A model generated the notes under the pieces. The model did not search any database. It had not been told where the DNA came from and saw nothing but the letters and a program-made list of their open reading frames with translations. DNA of 64,000 bases from Phoronis australis (lineage: Eukaryota > Phoronida > Phoronidae). Shown here piece after piece: positions 11,689 to 24,680 of this stretch (its first letter is position 1; each line of letters opens with the position of its first letter). The stretch covers positions 376,550 to 440,549 of the forward strand of contig NMRA01000037.1 of the NCBI GenBank assembly GCA_002633005.1. The letters are read 5' to 3'. A program made the position numbers and the translations under genes.

Positions 11689-14600
11689 CTATTCAGATTA
11701 CAAAACACTGCCTTCCTCTTATTGCTCAACCATACAATTCACCTAGAATAAAACAAGGTGCATGATCAACACACCACTCCTTATACGCTTGCCCTTTACA
11801 AAGTCATGATGTATTAAATATATTTTAAGAATAAGAATTTGAATTAGCCACACACCCGCCTGGGTCACGCTATTTTTGTCATGTGCCCTAGCTTTATTGT
11901 CAAGTAAATCAGTTACAAATAAAGTACAAGTTTAAATAACTCGTTTATCTTCCGTCAACTCTACTGGTTCGTTTGTCGCAAAAATAGTGGCATATCATTT
12001 ATCCTTCGGGTACGGGCATGTTATTCAGCTCCCTGAATCCACATAAAGAGCATTGGTCTACAGCCGTATGACAATCACAATTGTAACGTTGACAATGACA
12101 ATCATAGAAATAAAACACAATCATAGCTATAACAACTAGCTCCGACAACAGCGCCAGAGATGATAATGGATTTTATTGTTTAGACGATCACGGTTTTCAA
12201 GATCATCGCGTTTCGGGCAGACGAGACAAATTTAGTACTTCGCAGCGACTGTCTTTTGGCTACTTACCTGTCACGCGTATACGAGTTAACAAGTGCGAAC
12301 TATAGCTTATACATCGGAAAAGTTTGCACGTCGTTATATAGCTTATGTAGGCTTACGATATAATTTGATCATAATTGCCAGAGTTTGTTAAAAAAAACTT
12401 CCTGAAAATGAGTACGAACCTTTAACGCGTTGCCGTGGTTACTTCCGTAGAATGGCATAACACTAATAGAGATACCTATTGAAAGATACCCTAGCGTTTG
12501 TTAGAGATCAGGTGATCGTCGAAAACTTGCATCAGGTCTGATACTTCCAGAAACAATTTTCCAAACTTAATCCGCACAGCTTGCAAGGACATCCTCAAGC
12601 TGCCAAACACTACTAGCAGGCAAAATGGCGAACTAGTTCTCACAACAGCCGGAACCGCAACAGCAAACGTAAAAAGCTTGACACACCCGTCGGATAATGA
12701 CACAATCAAAAACTAATGAAGTTAATGGATTCATTTAATGAGCAATCCAAAAAAGCTCATACCAATTTTTCGGTTTCGCTTAAAATTAATCAGAACAAGC
12801 AAAAATAACAGCCTGCTCTGCAATCCCTGTGGATTATGAAGTTCGGCAAAGAAATGTAAACTTACTGGATATAATCGAAGCAACTATCAAGCCGTAACTA
12901 CGTAACGACCTCCGTGCGATAGTTTCAAATAGCAAAGCGTTACAAAAGAAAAACGGAACTTTCTTTGTATAACGTTCAGCTGTTTTGAAATGCTTTCCGA
13001 GAATTATAAAAGGTTTTGACATTTTGTCATTTCTAGGGTCACTTATAAACGTATTTCCTCAATGCGCCTACGAACGTTGCCAACGAATACCAAAATATTT
13101 GCAATCAGATTTCCGTATAACAAGGAAGACGATATGAAGCGCTATTGCAGATAACAGATGATAACTTTGGAACGTTGTTTGCCCGTTTTTCTAATGACCA
13201 GTTGCCGCAAAGCGGGCACACACAATCTAAGAAATTCTTATCGGTGTTTTTAAAATAGGGTTGTGATACAGATCTACAATGTTGATTCAGCTCAAACAAC
13301 AGGAAATATACAGAATTTTGCCACACTGATTTCCACCACAGTATTATCAATTTATAAACTATTTTCTATTAATTACGAGTCCACTTGATCCATTCCGTGT
13401 CGTCGCTCAAGTCAGTTAATGCTGCATATTTTAAAAGAAGGTACCAGTATGATCATTTATATAATCTGAGTATGAACACGTGGAAACTAGCGTTGTAATA
13501 GTGAAGTAGTCTAAAATCAATTGAGTTCCTTTACCGGAAGGTGATGAATGGCATAATCAAAATGCGTACACTTTATGCGCTGGCATAATTAAAATGCATA
13601 TACTTTATGCACCGGTATCAGGGATGCAAGACGGGAAGGGATGGGGTATATCTCAACAATTTGCAGTGCAGACGTGTTTGAGCATCTGAAACGAACTTTC
13701 CGATGTCTCGTATCTTATGTGCTTACAATGTCTCGTGTCACGGCTGGTGCTGTTGGCGAGGAATCACAGATAAAATTCATGTACAAGCATTCCAGCCGTG
13801 TCGTCCAATAGGTCGTTTTTGCAGATCCAGATGGCAACATATTCGGTTCACAAGGAGCAAACCGTTGGCGATGTATGGATGGAGGCCTGTATCACGTTGC
13901 ATCAATCAATGATTTTTCTAACAGGTGGCGCAACAAAGCGAAAACCAACTTCTTCGCCAAAAGAAAGTTTGTATACTAGCAGCTCCTAACTCATTCAACA
14001 TTCTCTCTATAGCAGGCGTTACGGATGTCGGTCACAGATGCTTCAAATAGCAGGACTGCATTGTTACGGGCCGCTCAATAATTTATATTATTTCCGTAAA
14101 GAAAAATCAATAATTGAAAGCCGGTAATGCATCTCAAGAACGGCCTTGGTATAATTTCCGGTGACTGCAAGTAAAACGTAGCAGGATTTTTGTTTTCACA
14201 ACAGTATGACGCACTTCTAGGCCTTCACTCTAAGCAGGCACGATCTGCATAGCACGAGCGAGTCCTTACTGGAATTAATCCCTTGGAAAAACGTGCAGGA
14301 AAGCGTGCCGTTCCATTCAAACTGACGTGTCTGTTTAATTTTGAAAAAGTGCTAACGCAATGGCCAGTTCCCGTATATTCGTAATGTTTCCCATGTTGCA
14401 AATTTTTTTAGGTCTTAGTCTACAAGCAAGTACGTGTAGGATAGCAAGATAACTTTATTTTGATGAAAAACATTCTGGATCATGTGATTCCCGAGAGTTT
14501 TTAGACCGACAATAATCTTTTACTGCGAGAATCAATCGGTGGATGAGCCAGTTTGAATCTGAGGCGGGAGCACGTGATCCAGACCACCTCTTGCAGTTTT

Positions 14601-17600
14601 AGTACGACAGCTTTCTCGACCGAGTAAAGGCATTACATTCCAATATGCAAAGACGACAATGACGGGAAAATGATACAAAAACAGAGAATGAACCTAGTGA
14701 GGACAGAGAATTAACGACTTGTAGGGCAAATCCTCTGGTAGAGACTTGGCAAAAGGAGTCGCAAATATCACCTTATATCAATGCTGTTCAAGATCTTCAA
14801 ACACAGGGTTTTTAATAAAATAGATCACTTTGTAGGATGATTAAAAACCATAAGTTTATTTTCTACGATTTGTAGCAAACATAATCCCAAAATATTGCTA
14901 TTATGGAAGGGAAAAGTAAAACAAAGTCTGCTAGTTACAGCTCTAGCGACGCGTTGTTATCAGAACTTTTCTAAATTTAAAATAAACTCACAAAGGTCGC
15001 TATACATTATTAAAACAACAGGGATGCAGAGTTAACGATCGCGCTTCGGTGCGTCATTCCGTCAAGGACGGGTCATGCGTGATCCTTTCCCAAAGTGCCT
15101 CGTTAAGTAAAACTAGCTCAAAACACTTCAGTCACAGTATGGTCAATTGTTCATCTTCGTGAGCTGTCTCATAAAACCTGTATAGTCGAACTGCTGATAA
15201 GAAAAGCCTGAATAAGAACAACTTTTGATTCAGGTCATTTGCCGATATAAAACTGTCTCGTCCTGTTTCTTCCTCAAGAAGAACTGACCGTTCTTTAGAG
15301 GTCATCAGGTTCGTGAATTTTGCTTGTCTAGGCGGGACAATTTCAGACACAGATACAATATAGCCCAATGGGGTATCTAGTATGTCGTAAAAGGGGGAGT
15401 GGGGATGCAAACTACAAATTTCGAAAGAAAATATCTTCGTAAATCATAAAAACGGCATGCTGATCGCGTTTTTGTGTTTTTCGTACGAATCCGTAGGGGG
15501 CGCTGTCAGAAGAACTAAGGCATTTTGTAGCAAACAGTTCAATTTATTCAAGCAAATGACACATGACCATGCTGCTTTGGACGAGCAAATTTGCCTGTGA
15601 CGAGAGCCACTTCTATCACATGATTTATAGGGCCAAAGTATCCGATATGTCCGATTTTAGGCTGAGACTTGTGAAGTCATTATTCAAAAAATGAACTTCT
15701 AATATTCTCAGCTGAAGTTACAAGTGTATCATGCGTTTCGACTCGTAGGTTCCGGGCTTTACAATACCAAGCTAGTATTACCATTGTAGAAAACATTTCT
15801 GTCAAATCACCAATCGCAAGTAGGTAGATAAGCTCTTATTAAAAAATTGCTCACCTGTTACTAAAACAAACCTATTTATGAAATAGTACTTTGGTAGCCT
15901 CGTTTAAATACCGCAAAAGCGTTGCACTTCGGCTTCTCAGGTCGATATCATGATTCACGAAAACTGAAAGCGCGTTACTGTATTTTCTCGCGAATGGTTT
16001 CTTAGAAATTAGGTAATGTTTTTAAATAAAACAGTCATATCGAAAGACACTCAAAAAAATAAATCACTTGCGAAGACCTCTGGTAAGCACGGATACGAGA
16101 GTTGAACTCGGAACAGGAAGGTACATAACAACACCTTTTTCTCCCAATGGTTTAAACAGACAGGGATCTCCGCACCTATCTTTTGAGGTCACGTCAATTT
16201 TGTTCACACGATACTTACACTACGCCCTCGAGAGCAAAGTCTCACCCGACTAGTTACACATTGTCACCATTTTAAAGCGGCTGCAGTGCGCGCGCGATTT
16301 TGTCTTGGCAGGAAACAATCCTCAGAGTAAACGCGCGCTCCGCGGAAACGCGATGCCCTCCCTCTCCAGTTTCTTTGTGTAACCAGAACCACAAGCATCC
16401 CCATCTGCGGATTATTGTCCACGAAATCTAAAACCGACCTAGTCATATTTCAAAATTATTTTTCGTCTTCTACAACTGATGTCGGTCCCCACAAACACGC
16501 GAAAAGTCGCACATTTTGTTTCCAACCTGTAAAATCCTTAGGCGCATAATTTTCTCATCGAAACATGAATGTCCACCTCTATAATGCAAATTCATATGTA
16601 AAAACGACTTTGATTTACACAAACATGCCATGCTGTGCATAACTGTTTGGGGAAAGTGTATTTTAAAAAGTATAGTTTATGAGCATGTTTTTAAAGAAAA
16701 AACAAAAGGGAATGAAACGACGGAAAACAATCTACGCAATGCAGCAGTTAGATTGCCGCGTCTTTAAACTGAGACATCTACTACACCAGCTTCCATCTAC
16801 TTCTATGGTTTTGGAATAGGCCATTAGTTTCATTTATTTTCTAAACATAAAATGGAGTAATTTCCGTGCTGCAAACACTAATCTTTAGATTCCAATCATT
16901 AGAAGTTAATTTTATTGGCGTTGCTTTTTCGCAAAAGTACACCTGGGCGTGAGTTGATCCCTGGTCAACTGAGCTTCTCATGCAAGAATGACTAGAAGCA
17001 CGCTCATTCTATATTGGTCATTTTTATACGATGTTATTGCGTGCATCAATAGGCAAAAGCTCGTGCGACCGAGTTCTAGCGCAAACCAAATTAATCTTTA
17101 GAACAAATTAAACTATAGAGGAGATCTCGTTAAACTTTGAGGTTCTGTGGATAGTTACTGGTGTATTATCAATTGTGTCTATCGCATCTCTCATTCATTT
17201 AATTCAAAACACGGTTTAAATTTTCGAGTTTGTAAACTTCAAAACACCATAAAGCCTTTGTTAACTCTCTGGTTACTAGAGCTAATACTTCTCCGTTGTG
17301 CTCGAACTGAAATCACACTTGTTTTCAAGATTAGAAATGCGTAAGCTTGGAACTTTACTTGGTAACTCATTCATTCAACCAACCGTTTCAGTGAAGCAGC
17401 GGTTTATAAGCTTTCAAACGTGAAAAAGTCGATTGGCCCTGTCGCTTTCAACGCAAAAACGGCCTCTTGCTTATCTTGCGATAGCGTGAACGAACTCCGG
17501 AGTTCCTTGTTTATTCCGATATTCCAAATTCAAACACAACATCTAAACCAACCGAGCAAATGAGGCAATCTCTGAACATGACCTACTTGATTTGACACTA

Positions 17601-18629
17601 TACATATAAATTTGTCGCATTAGCGAGTGCGTTCGACAAAACTTGCAGCCAAATGATCTGTGGGTTCTCGCTTGAGTGACAAACAAGGGATTACCAACAA
17701 CGAGTGTCGGAGCTGTGTGAAAACATATCGTCAGGAAAATGTTCAATCGTTCATCTGGAATCATGGGTTAAAAAGTGTGCTTCCTAGATACACTGAGTGA
17801 TGTCCCATCAGCCAATCAAAAGTGTCCAAGACCGATTGTTTTATATAACTTTCACCGACTGATCATTTAAAAAAGTTTGAAGGGAAGTCAGTGGCAAACG
17901 GCCACAATGGGATAAGAAGTTTAATCTTTGGTGCATACTGCTTGGTGGTTTTTATCATACCGGCTCACTCACGAAAATATCTTGGGCCGTAAAATTCCGT
18001 TAGAAATTAAAGAGTGGTCGGATTTGGCAGAAATTTCATTACACAGGCTTGTATTATTAAATGCAGAAATGCACACGATAACGTCAAACGGAAATTGACG
18101 AACACTGTACCCAACGAGCTCGAGTAAAAGGTGAAAAGCGCGATTGCAAGTCTCGTTCCAGCCTCCAGCAAGCAGTCGGCTTCGTGCAAACCGAATATTC
18201 AGTCAAGTTACTGACTGTATTGATTTCCTTATTTGGAAAGTCACGTGAGTTGACTATCCTGCTGTAGGTATCGCTTCTTTCCTGTGCATTTACAGCCAAC
18301 TAACACTAGAGCAGTACATGTGGACAATGAGATTATAAATGCGTTACCGTTACCCAAAGGACATAACATGAAATCAAAAGTAAAATCAAAGTATTGTGAT
18401 GATGAGACCAATCTGCTTCCTTGCTGGGAGGCCCAGCCTTCGTTGCTAAGTTACTCGAAGTCATTCACCAATCATGAGCCAGACAAAATCTATCAATCAA
18501 GTGGGGACGACTCTGTCTTAAATGCCACATTTTAAAGCGTCTTTTAAACGTATGCTTTCTTTCAAAGAAAGAAAAAGCTTTACTCACTTACAGTTGTAAA
18601 ATTGACCTCGTTTTAATTGTTCCTCACTC
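11689..18629. other. Upstream of ETV6-like exons, 6.9 kb
   Basis: It should hold the gene's 5' exon(s) and promoter if they are in the window. Candidate minus-strand donors exist at about 12864 and 12272, but their products do not resemble the family. No repeat family recognised; nothing else is supported. Confidence 0.4.
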
Positions 18630-18842
18630 ACGAGGTGGGAGGGAAGGTCGGGTGACGTGGCCAAAAAGGTCCGCCTCAGAGAAACAAAAAGTCCGAGAAA
18701 AGGCGCAAAAGCACAATTCACAGCTCTGAACGTGGTACCCCGTTTTTTAGTCCTCCGGCTTTTTTGTTTGTAAAAGGTCCACATTGTTAGGAATTCGAGC
18801 CCCCCCCCGCACCCATATTAAAGGCTGCCGGGTGCGCGCATG
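18630..18842 (+). mobile_element. MITE family A, copy 6, left end degraded
   Basis: The right end GGGTGCGCGCATG is intact, with internal AAAAAGGTCCGCC, GTGGTACCCCGTTTTTTAG and AAAAGGTCCACATTG. The left terminal repeat is not recognisable. Confidence 0.65.
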
Positions 18843-20532
18843 TTTTGGGCATTAAAACAACCGATAGTTCTCTAGTCGCAATTTCTTCCCACTAAGCTCA
18901 TAAAATTACTTCACGCCGTGAACTGAAATGTTCATGAGCTCGATCTGTGAGTTCATTCTAACCCTAGAATCACACTTATTTGTTCCAAGGAATAATTTGA
19001 GACCAATTTCATAACCGTAAATGGCCTAAATCAAAACTTATATTTTGACCGAAAGTTCAGGTTTAATGCCGATTTAAGCTTGAACTGGAATGTAGATTTT
19101 TGAGTTACCTAGCGAGCAATGACCAGCAATTTCCTACCCCTTTCTAGGAAAAGGCGCCCGTGAAAGACCAGTTTGGCGAGATGCCTTAAACCTGAATGTG
19201 ACCTCTCTTAGAAAACTCCAAGCAGGATGCAACTGATACCGGAATGTTGGTAGGTGGGAGTCGGCGTTGAACACGATCGAAGTATACTCATACAGTGACT
19301 GTGCTAAAAATAATATTTTAATTTCAAAATATCTTACGATTCACAATGGAAACGTTACGACGCCAGAATCACGCTTACAAGTGAAACAAACGCAGTGCAC
19401 GTACACAGACGTTTCCAGATGTTATCCAAATCCCTACAGTGATTCCTAATTTGATATCATAATAGTCCAGTGCTTTGTTCGAAAACAACCAAAACAAGGA
19501 ATCAAATCTCACCGTTTTCCGTGTCGATTGTCACGACCAATGTCAGAAGCTGTGTGTTCTCTTCACAAAATAATGTTCATGTGGTGATTCGGGTCAGCTT
19601 ATCAAACGCAGGAAACAGTTCGCGTTGTTTATCTGTCTTCCCGGAAAAGACGCGGAAGTCAAGTTAGCGAGGGCGTCCTTCGTGCTTATTAACGTCATAT
19701 AGCACCACAGAGTTATGAGGTCACTGATTCTTGTCACAGTACAGCTACTCGTTCGACAACCTCCTTACACCAAGGTGATATTGATTTCCGTTGGCTTTCA
19801 TGTTCGGTTATTTTTATGGGACGCATTTGATTTTTACCAGTTAGAGAATTGAAAAAAAAATGCAATTTAAATACAAACATGATGCATAATTGTCCAAGAT
19901 TAAGCCATATCGTCATGTTAAAATCCGTTTCGATATTTTGCTAACAGATGTCTCACCTCCCTAGCTTCCAATACCGACGGCGGGTACAAACGAATGTCGT
20001 CATTCACAGGCAATTTTGCACCGTTGCTAAGGAAATAGCAGAAATAGATTTAACAACGATCTTCTCATTACTATATGCTATTAGAGTAATTTGCAAAGTT
20101 ATTTTTGTGATGCTCGAAACGTCACATTTTGAACTATTACGCACGTTTAACTGTGGCTTAGTAAAGAAAATGAATGTAATGGATTCAGTGACGACAAATT
20201 GTCGTTTTTTTAATTATACCCAAGAGCACCTGTAACATAAGCGAAAGTGCTTTAAAAACAAAAACAAGAAAATTTTAAAACTAAGTTTATAACTAAACCT
20301 CGTTTGTCTACCTCAACCGACCGTGCAAGGCACATAAAATGAAGAGACAACACATTACCACGTAATGCACAGACTGAGACACCAGCGGTGCAGTGATTCG
20401 AGTAGTAATGGAATAATGTTTTGATAAATCAGGCGCGTTGTGAAACGGACAAATAATGAATGAATTTCGAAATTTTTGTGCCTGGATTTCGTTATTTCTC
20501 ATGACTGATTCAAATTACAGGCAGTCTCCGGC
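18843..20532. other. No supported feature
   Basis: Short open frames only, with no recognisable product and no repeat matching elsewhere in the window. Confidence 0.5.
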
Positions 20533-20700
20533 AAGGGGCGGATCTAGGATTTTGTGTTAAGGGGGAGGCCAGGGCAGAGTATTAGCCAGGATTTTGCCCG
20601 TCTGATATTCGCATCCCGAACTGCCAAATAGAATATGGGTGAATTTTAGGGGGAGGGCGATGGCCCCCTTGGCTCCCCCCACCCCTTAAACCCGCCACTG
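20533..20700 (+). mobile_element. MITE family B, copy 2
   Basis: Runs from GGGGCGGATCTAGGATTTTG to ACCCGCCACTG, with CAGAGTATTAGCCAGGATTT inside, 168 bp. Same family as 51464-51615. Confidence 0.7.
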
Positions 20701-21394
20701 GTCTCATTTTCATACCCTGAAAGTTAGGTTAAAATCAGGATTACTTGGAAACCATACTCGGGTTGATCGCAGTGTCCCAACCCGACAGCTAGAGATCGGT
20801 TTAACTAGGCTACGGGTGATAACGAGAATCGCTCGTATCTGACAAATAATTTTGTCTGTGTGAGTGGTCTTAGTAACCACACTGAGACAAAAATCCCGCT
20901 GGGAACTTCACACAGTAAACGGGTCAATTGCAGTTTTCTGGATCATATTTTGTCTGTCGTGTGGCGATATTGCTGTGATTAATTTCTCGATGCAATTTTC
21001 CTGTAATTCCTGGAAAGATTGTGATTACATGCACCTATAACATCATATTGATGACCACTTTTAAGATTGGACGATATAAAAACAGGAAATATAATCAGAT
21101 TGATCTGTTCAAGTCAAACTGAAACTTTTCCAAGTGTGTGAGAAAGCTTTTTACACTATATAAGTCAGTAGACAATTCCACATTTCAAAAGGTTCTTATT
21201 AATCAACCGAAGATAAATACTTCCATTTTTTGATGCAACACTGAAACTGCAAACCCCCTAAGATCAAAAATAAGCTGAATGATTAAATAAATTGCCAATA
21301 TAAACTGAAATTGCAAGTTATCGGAATGGAGAATAAAGCGTAATAGCAAACACGACATGGGCGTTTCTTGGCTACTGGATATGAGCCAGGGAGG

Positions 21395-21535
21395 TACTCG
21401 ACTATATTTTTGAAGGAGTGCAGATGGAAAATTAGGATAAACCCATTTAGAGAGTGGACTAAAAAGGACACAGTTGCAAGGAGCATCCATGAAAAAGTCA
21501 CCCTTTTGTAGGGCTTCATTCCACAAGCACGAAAT
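21395..21535 (+). repeat. Dispersed repeat E, copy 1
   Basis: Shares TATATTTTTGAA.G.GTGCAG, GGAAAATTAGGATA and GTCACCCTTTTGTAGGG with 48100-48245. Ends not defined. Confidence 0.5.
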
Positions 21536-21939
21536 AAATTATATGCACATTCCCTTTCCCAAGGCATTCTTGGGCAACTGGCTATTTAACCAACGAATCT
21601 GTTACAGTACAAATAGAGATGATATAGCGAACAAAAATAGAGACGAAACTATCGATTGGAAATTTGTGTAGTTGGAAAAGAAACTTTTGTCAAAGTTTTG
21701 AACTCGAAAAATCGAACCCGAAATTAATATTTGAAAATGCACCCTTTCGTGGGACATTTTGCGGCCAGAAGAGGAACTCTTTATTATAGGGGAACAGGTC
21801 ATCACTCTTAGCGACATGTCCTGCATATCCTTGTATCATGGGAGTGCCGTCCCGCCGGGATATGAGTGCTTGCATTTACATGCAAGATGACATTAAGTCA
21901 CATCCACTGATATAAACACACGCAAATGCAAGTGCAGCT

Positions 21940-22117
21940 AATTGACCTAACGCAAGCTCCGCCCCTTGCGAAAAGTCGACAAACAGACAATGAGTTTTAC
22001 CCGACAACGTGTTGTTTGTCGGGTAAAGTGGCGGCTTGAAAACGAAGGTGTCTCAAGAATGCTGCGTTCTAATTAGTCAGTTAAGCCGTCACTCAAAATC
22101 CTGGCGCTAGGTCAATT
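21940..22117 (+). mobile_element. MITE family D (AATTGACCTA ends), copy 1
   Basis: Ends AATTGACCTAACGCAAGCTC and CTGGCGCTAGGTCAATT are inverted. The 178-bp element shares CAACGTGTTGTTTGT and AAGCCGTCACTCAAAA with the copy at 30112. Confidence 0.7.
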
Positions 22118-24034
22118 GCCGGATACGCGGGTTTGGCGTGTGAAATATTTGGCAGGCACCGAAGTCCCAGCATTTAGAGCAGTAGCAGTGCAAAGCTGGG
22201 ATGATTGGCTTGAAGGCACTGTTCGGACATTCCGATTGGTTGGAAGTTGAGATTGCTTTTGAGATCTGCGGCTGCTGCATTCGCTGATGCACTGCATGGA
22301 AGTTCGTTTACTGTGACTCACTCAAGTAACAATGCATCAACTAAAACGACAACTAGAAAGCGATTCAATACTTTCCGGCTCAATCCCGAGCTTTTGTAGA
22401 TCTAAAGCATTACTATAGCTTGCCCTTGTGGCCTTGTGAAAGGACGGTGATCGACACGCCGAAATCAGTGTGTGGCCGTATCAGAGCGCACGCCTTGATT
22501 TAGACACTTTGTCGTAAACGTGTACACGGGAATGAGCCGGAGAACTATGCAGTGAATCGTTTTGTTGTTCTGATTGACGCCTCGTTATCTTGAGTGCGTC
22601 ATACACACGCACACACTAGTTGGTGTGGCATGCATCTATTTAGTCTGCTCTTGTAGTTCTGCAGCTGCCGTACTCCACGAAGGCAATTCTTTAAGTAGAC
22701 TAACCCTAAGCAGGGATCGAAATCCACACAGTGAAAGTGTAAAATTAAGTCATGTGATGTGTACGGAACCTCGTGAAAGAACAACAGTTGATTGTAGAAT
22801 CGGCGAAAAAAAGAAACTGGCCAATAAGTGACGCAAAATTGCATGGGGCCGAAAGCCGACACAGAAGATCGCTCCACAACTTTAGCAGCAGAATAACGGT
22901 AGAACGCCAATTTTTCTAAAACCAGAAAATAATTTTACTTACTCAAAAAAGTGTGTAGTTGTTAATGACACTAATTTTGTGTCATGTTTTATCTGGGCAT
23001 TTTTTACCCACATCGGCGCAAAGCAGTATATTTAGTATACAGCTTTGTACCGAAGCTAAGTGGTATTTTGACGATAGTCTTCATATTGGTAACTGGCTGG
23101 CTAGGTACCACTGCGTGTTGAGCTCCGTTAGACTCCGAAATTTCACGCAGCCCGGGTAGTTCTGCTCGCCACCTTGTCGTGTAACTTATATCAACATGTA
23201 AAGCTAACGACTGGGGGGGAGGGGGCGGGGTGGCGGGGTGCATGCAAAATCTGGGAGTCAACCGACACTCACCTTACCTGTTACAACTGAACGGTTGTCG
23301 AAGAAAATAGCTTTTGATTTAAATCACCACGATACAATCTGTCTCATTTTATTCTTCACACACAGATGAGAAAAGATTTTCTCACGTGACCTGGAATACG
23401 TTACGACACGACTGCTTAATAACGCCGACTATACATGCATTTTTGATATTACATGAGCGAATGACAAAGTAGTGCAAAGTAGAAATCCATACGCCATACA
23501 TTTTATCGCCTGCAAAACACCAATACCAACAACCAAACAATACCGGAATTCGTGAAGGTGACAAAGTTATGATTGATAAATTGGGTGTCGCAACTGCACG
23601 TGCTCCCAGTCGGAAGGACATGCAAACAGCTTCTTAAAGGGACCCATCTTCAACGGCGAACTCTATATCCACGTTCATGCAAAAACGGAAACGAACCTCA
23701 ACGCAAGAAACTACGCGGCGGACTGTCTAGCTGTGCAGTTTCAAGGCCAGTTCAATGCTCACACGCGAGGAAGCCCTGGTGATTGTGTTATTTATAAGGA
23801 TTTGTGAAGTTTTAATATTACAACTTAAAAGAGTATTTATTGCATTCTAACTTGAACATTTGTTACAAAACCTAAATGCAATTTACAATTGTTAAGTTTA
23901 AAATAAGACTATTACCAAAAAGTATCTGACTACTTTACATTGCACAATCGTGTCTTTACAAAAGTTGCGCCATGCGGTTGGAAGTTTAAGACAGGTCGAG
24001 TTTTTCGGCAAAAAATCGTTTTTACGGTTCATGT
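22118..24034. other. No supported feature
   Basis: Frames up to 103 codons occur on both strands but show no family resemblance and no consistent splice sites. Confidence 0.5.
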
Positions 24035-24170
24035 GAGAAAACAAATCCTGCACTCGTCTCAGATTGATGACATGGGCAAAAAACTGTTACAAGTTCCATC
24101 AAAAGCCTCGAGATTTTGACGAAATTTCCAAGAGGTTTCGCCCATGTCATAAACGAGTGTAGGATTATCT
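24035..24170. repeat. Short foldback (about 30-bp arms)
   Basis: ATCCTGCACTCGT..GACATGGGC (about 24046-24080) is repeated inverted at about 24139-24168 (GCCCATGTC..ACGAGTGTAGGAT). Small inverted-repeat element or its remnant. Confidence 0.5.
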
Positions 24171-24448
24171 ATTTTCGATGTGACAGGTGGTTATTCCGTT
24201 ATCAAGACCGAGCACGATGCTGGGCGAATAAAAGGACAGGCCAACTTGTAGCGCCTGGTCTCAAACAGTAATAAATCATCCGCTCTTTTGAAGCCCTGGT
24301 CTATCACGTCCGATTTGACTGAGGAGCAACTTGGGACCAATTTCATAACGGTAGAAAGACTTAACCAAATGTTGAACATTTTTGTGTCGGAAGTCGCTGT
24401 ATAACCCAGCCGGTTTAATAGATGACGCATTATACATGTGCATTTCAG

Positions 24449-24680
24449 GCATGCGCACACCCAGGGGTGAGGGCTCGAACGAGCCCCCCATTTGGCGAAG
24501 TGGGCAAAAAAGTCCGCCACAGAGAAAACGAAACAAAAGTCCGCAGAAATTCGGCGCGAAGGCACAATTCATAGGTCTGAACATAGTACCCCGTTTTTTT
24601 AGTTCCCATATTTTTTTCAGTAAAAGGTCCATATACTGAAAAATTTGAGCCCCCCATATTTTAGGCTGGGTGCGCGCATG
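24449..24680 (+). mobile_element. MITE family A (GCGCGCAC ends), copy 1
   Basis: A 232-bp element ending CTGGGTGCGCGCATG, with the inverted match GCATGCGCACACCCAG at the left. Inside are shared blocks: TTTGGCGAAGTGGGCAAAAA, CGCCACAGAGAAA, ACAATTCATAG, GTACCCCGTTTT and AAAAGGTCCA. At least six copies occur in the window. No coding capacity. Confidence 0.75.

Noticed and set aside
12864-13022. Candidate first exon of the ETV6-like gene (ATG to a GTAAGT donor in phase 1)
   Set aside because: The phase fits, but the product is hydrophobic and unlike the polar N-terminus of the family. Kept only as a weak alternative.
18284-18535. Possible plus-strand exon after TTTACAG
   Set aside because: The frame is open for 83 codons, but there is no family match, no partner exon and no polyadenylation signal nearby.
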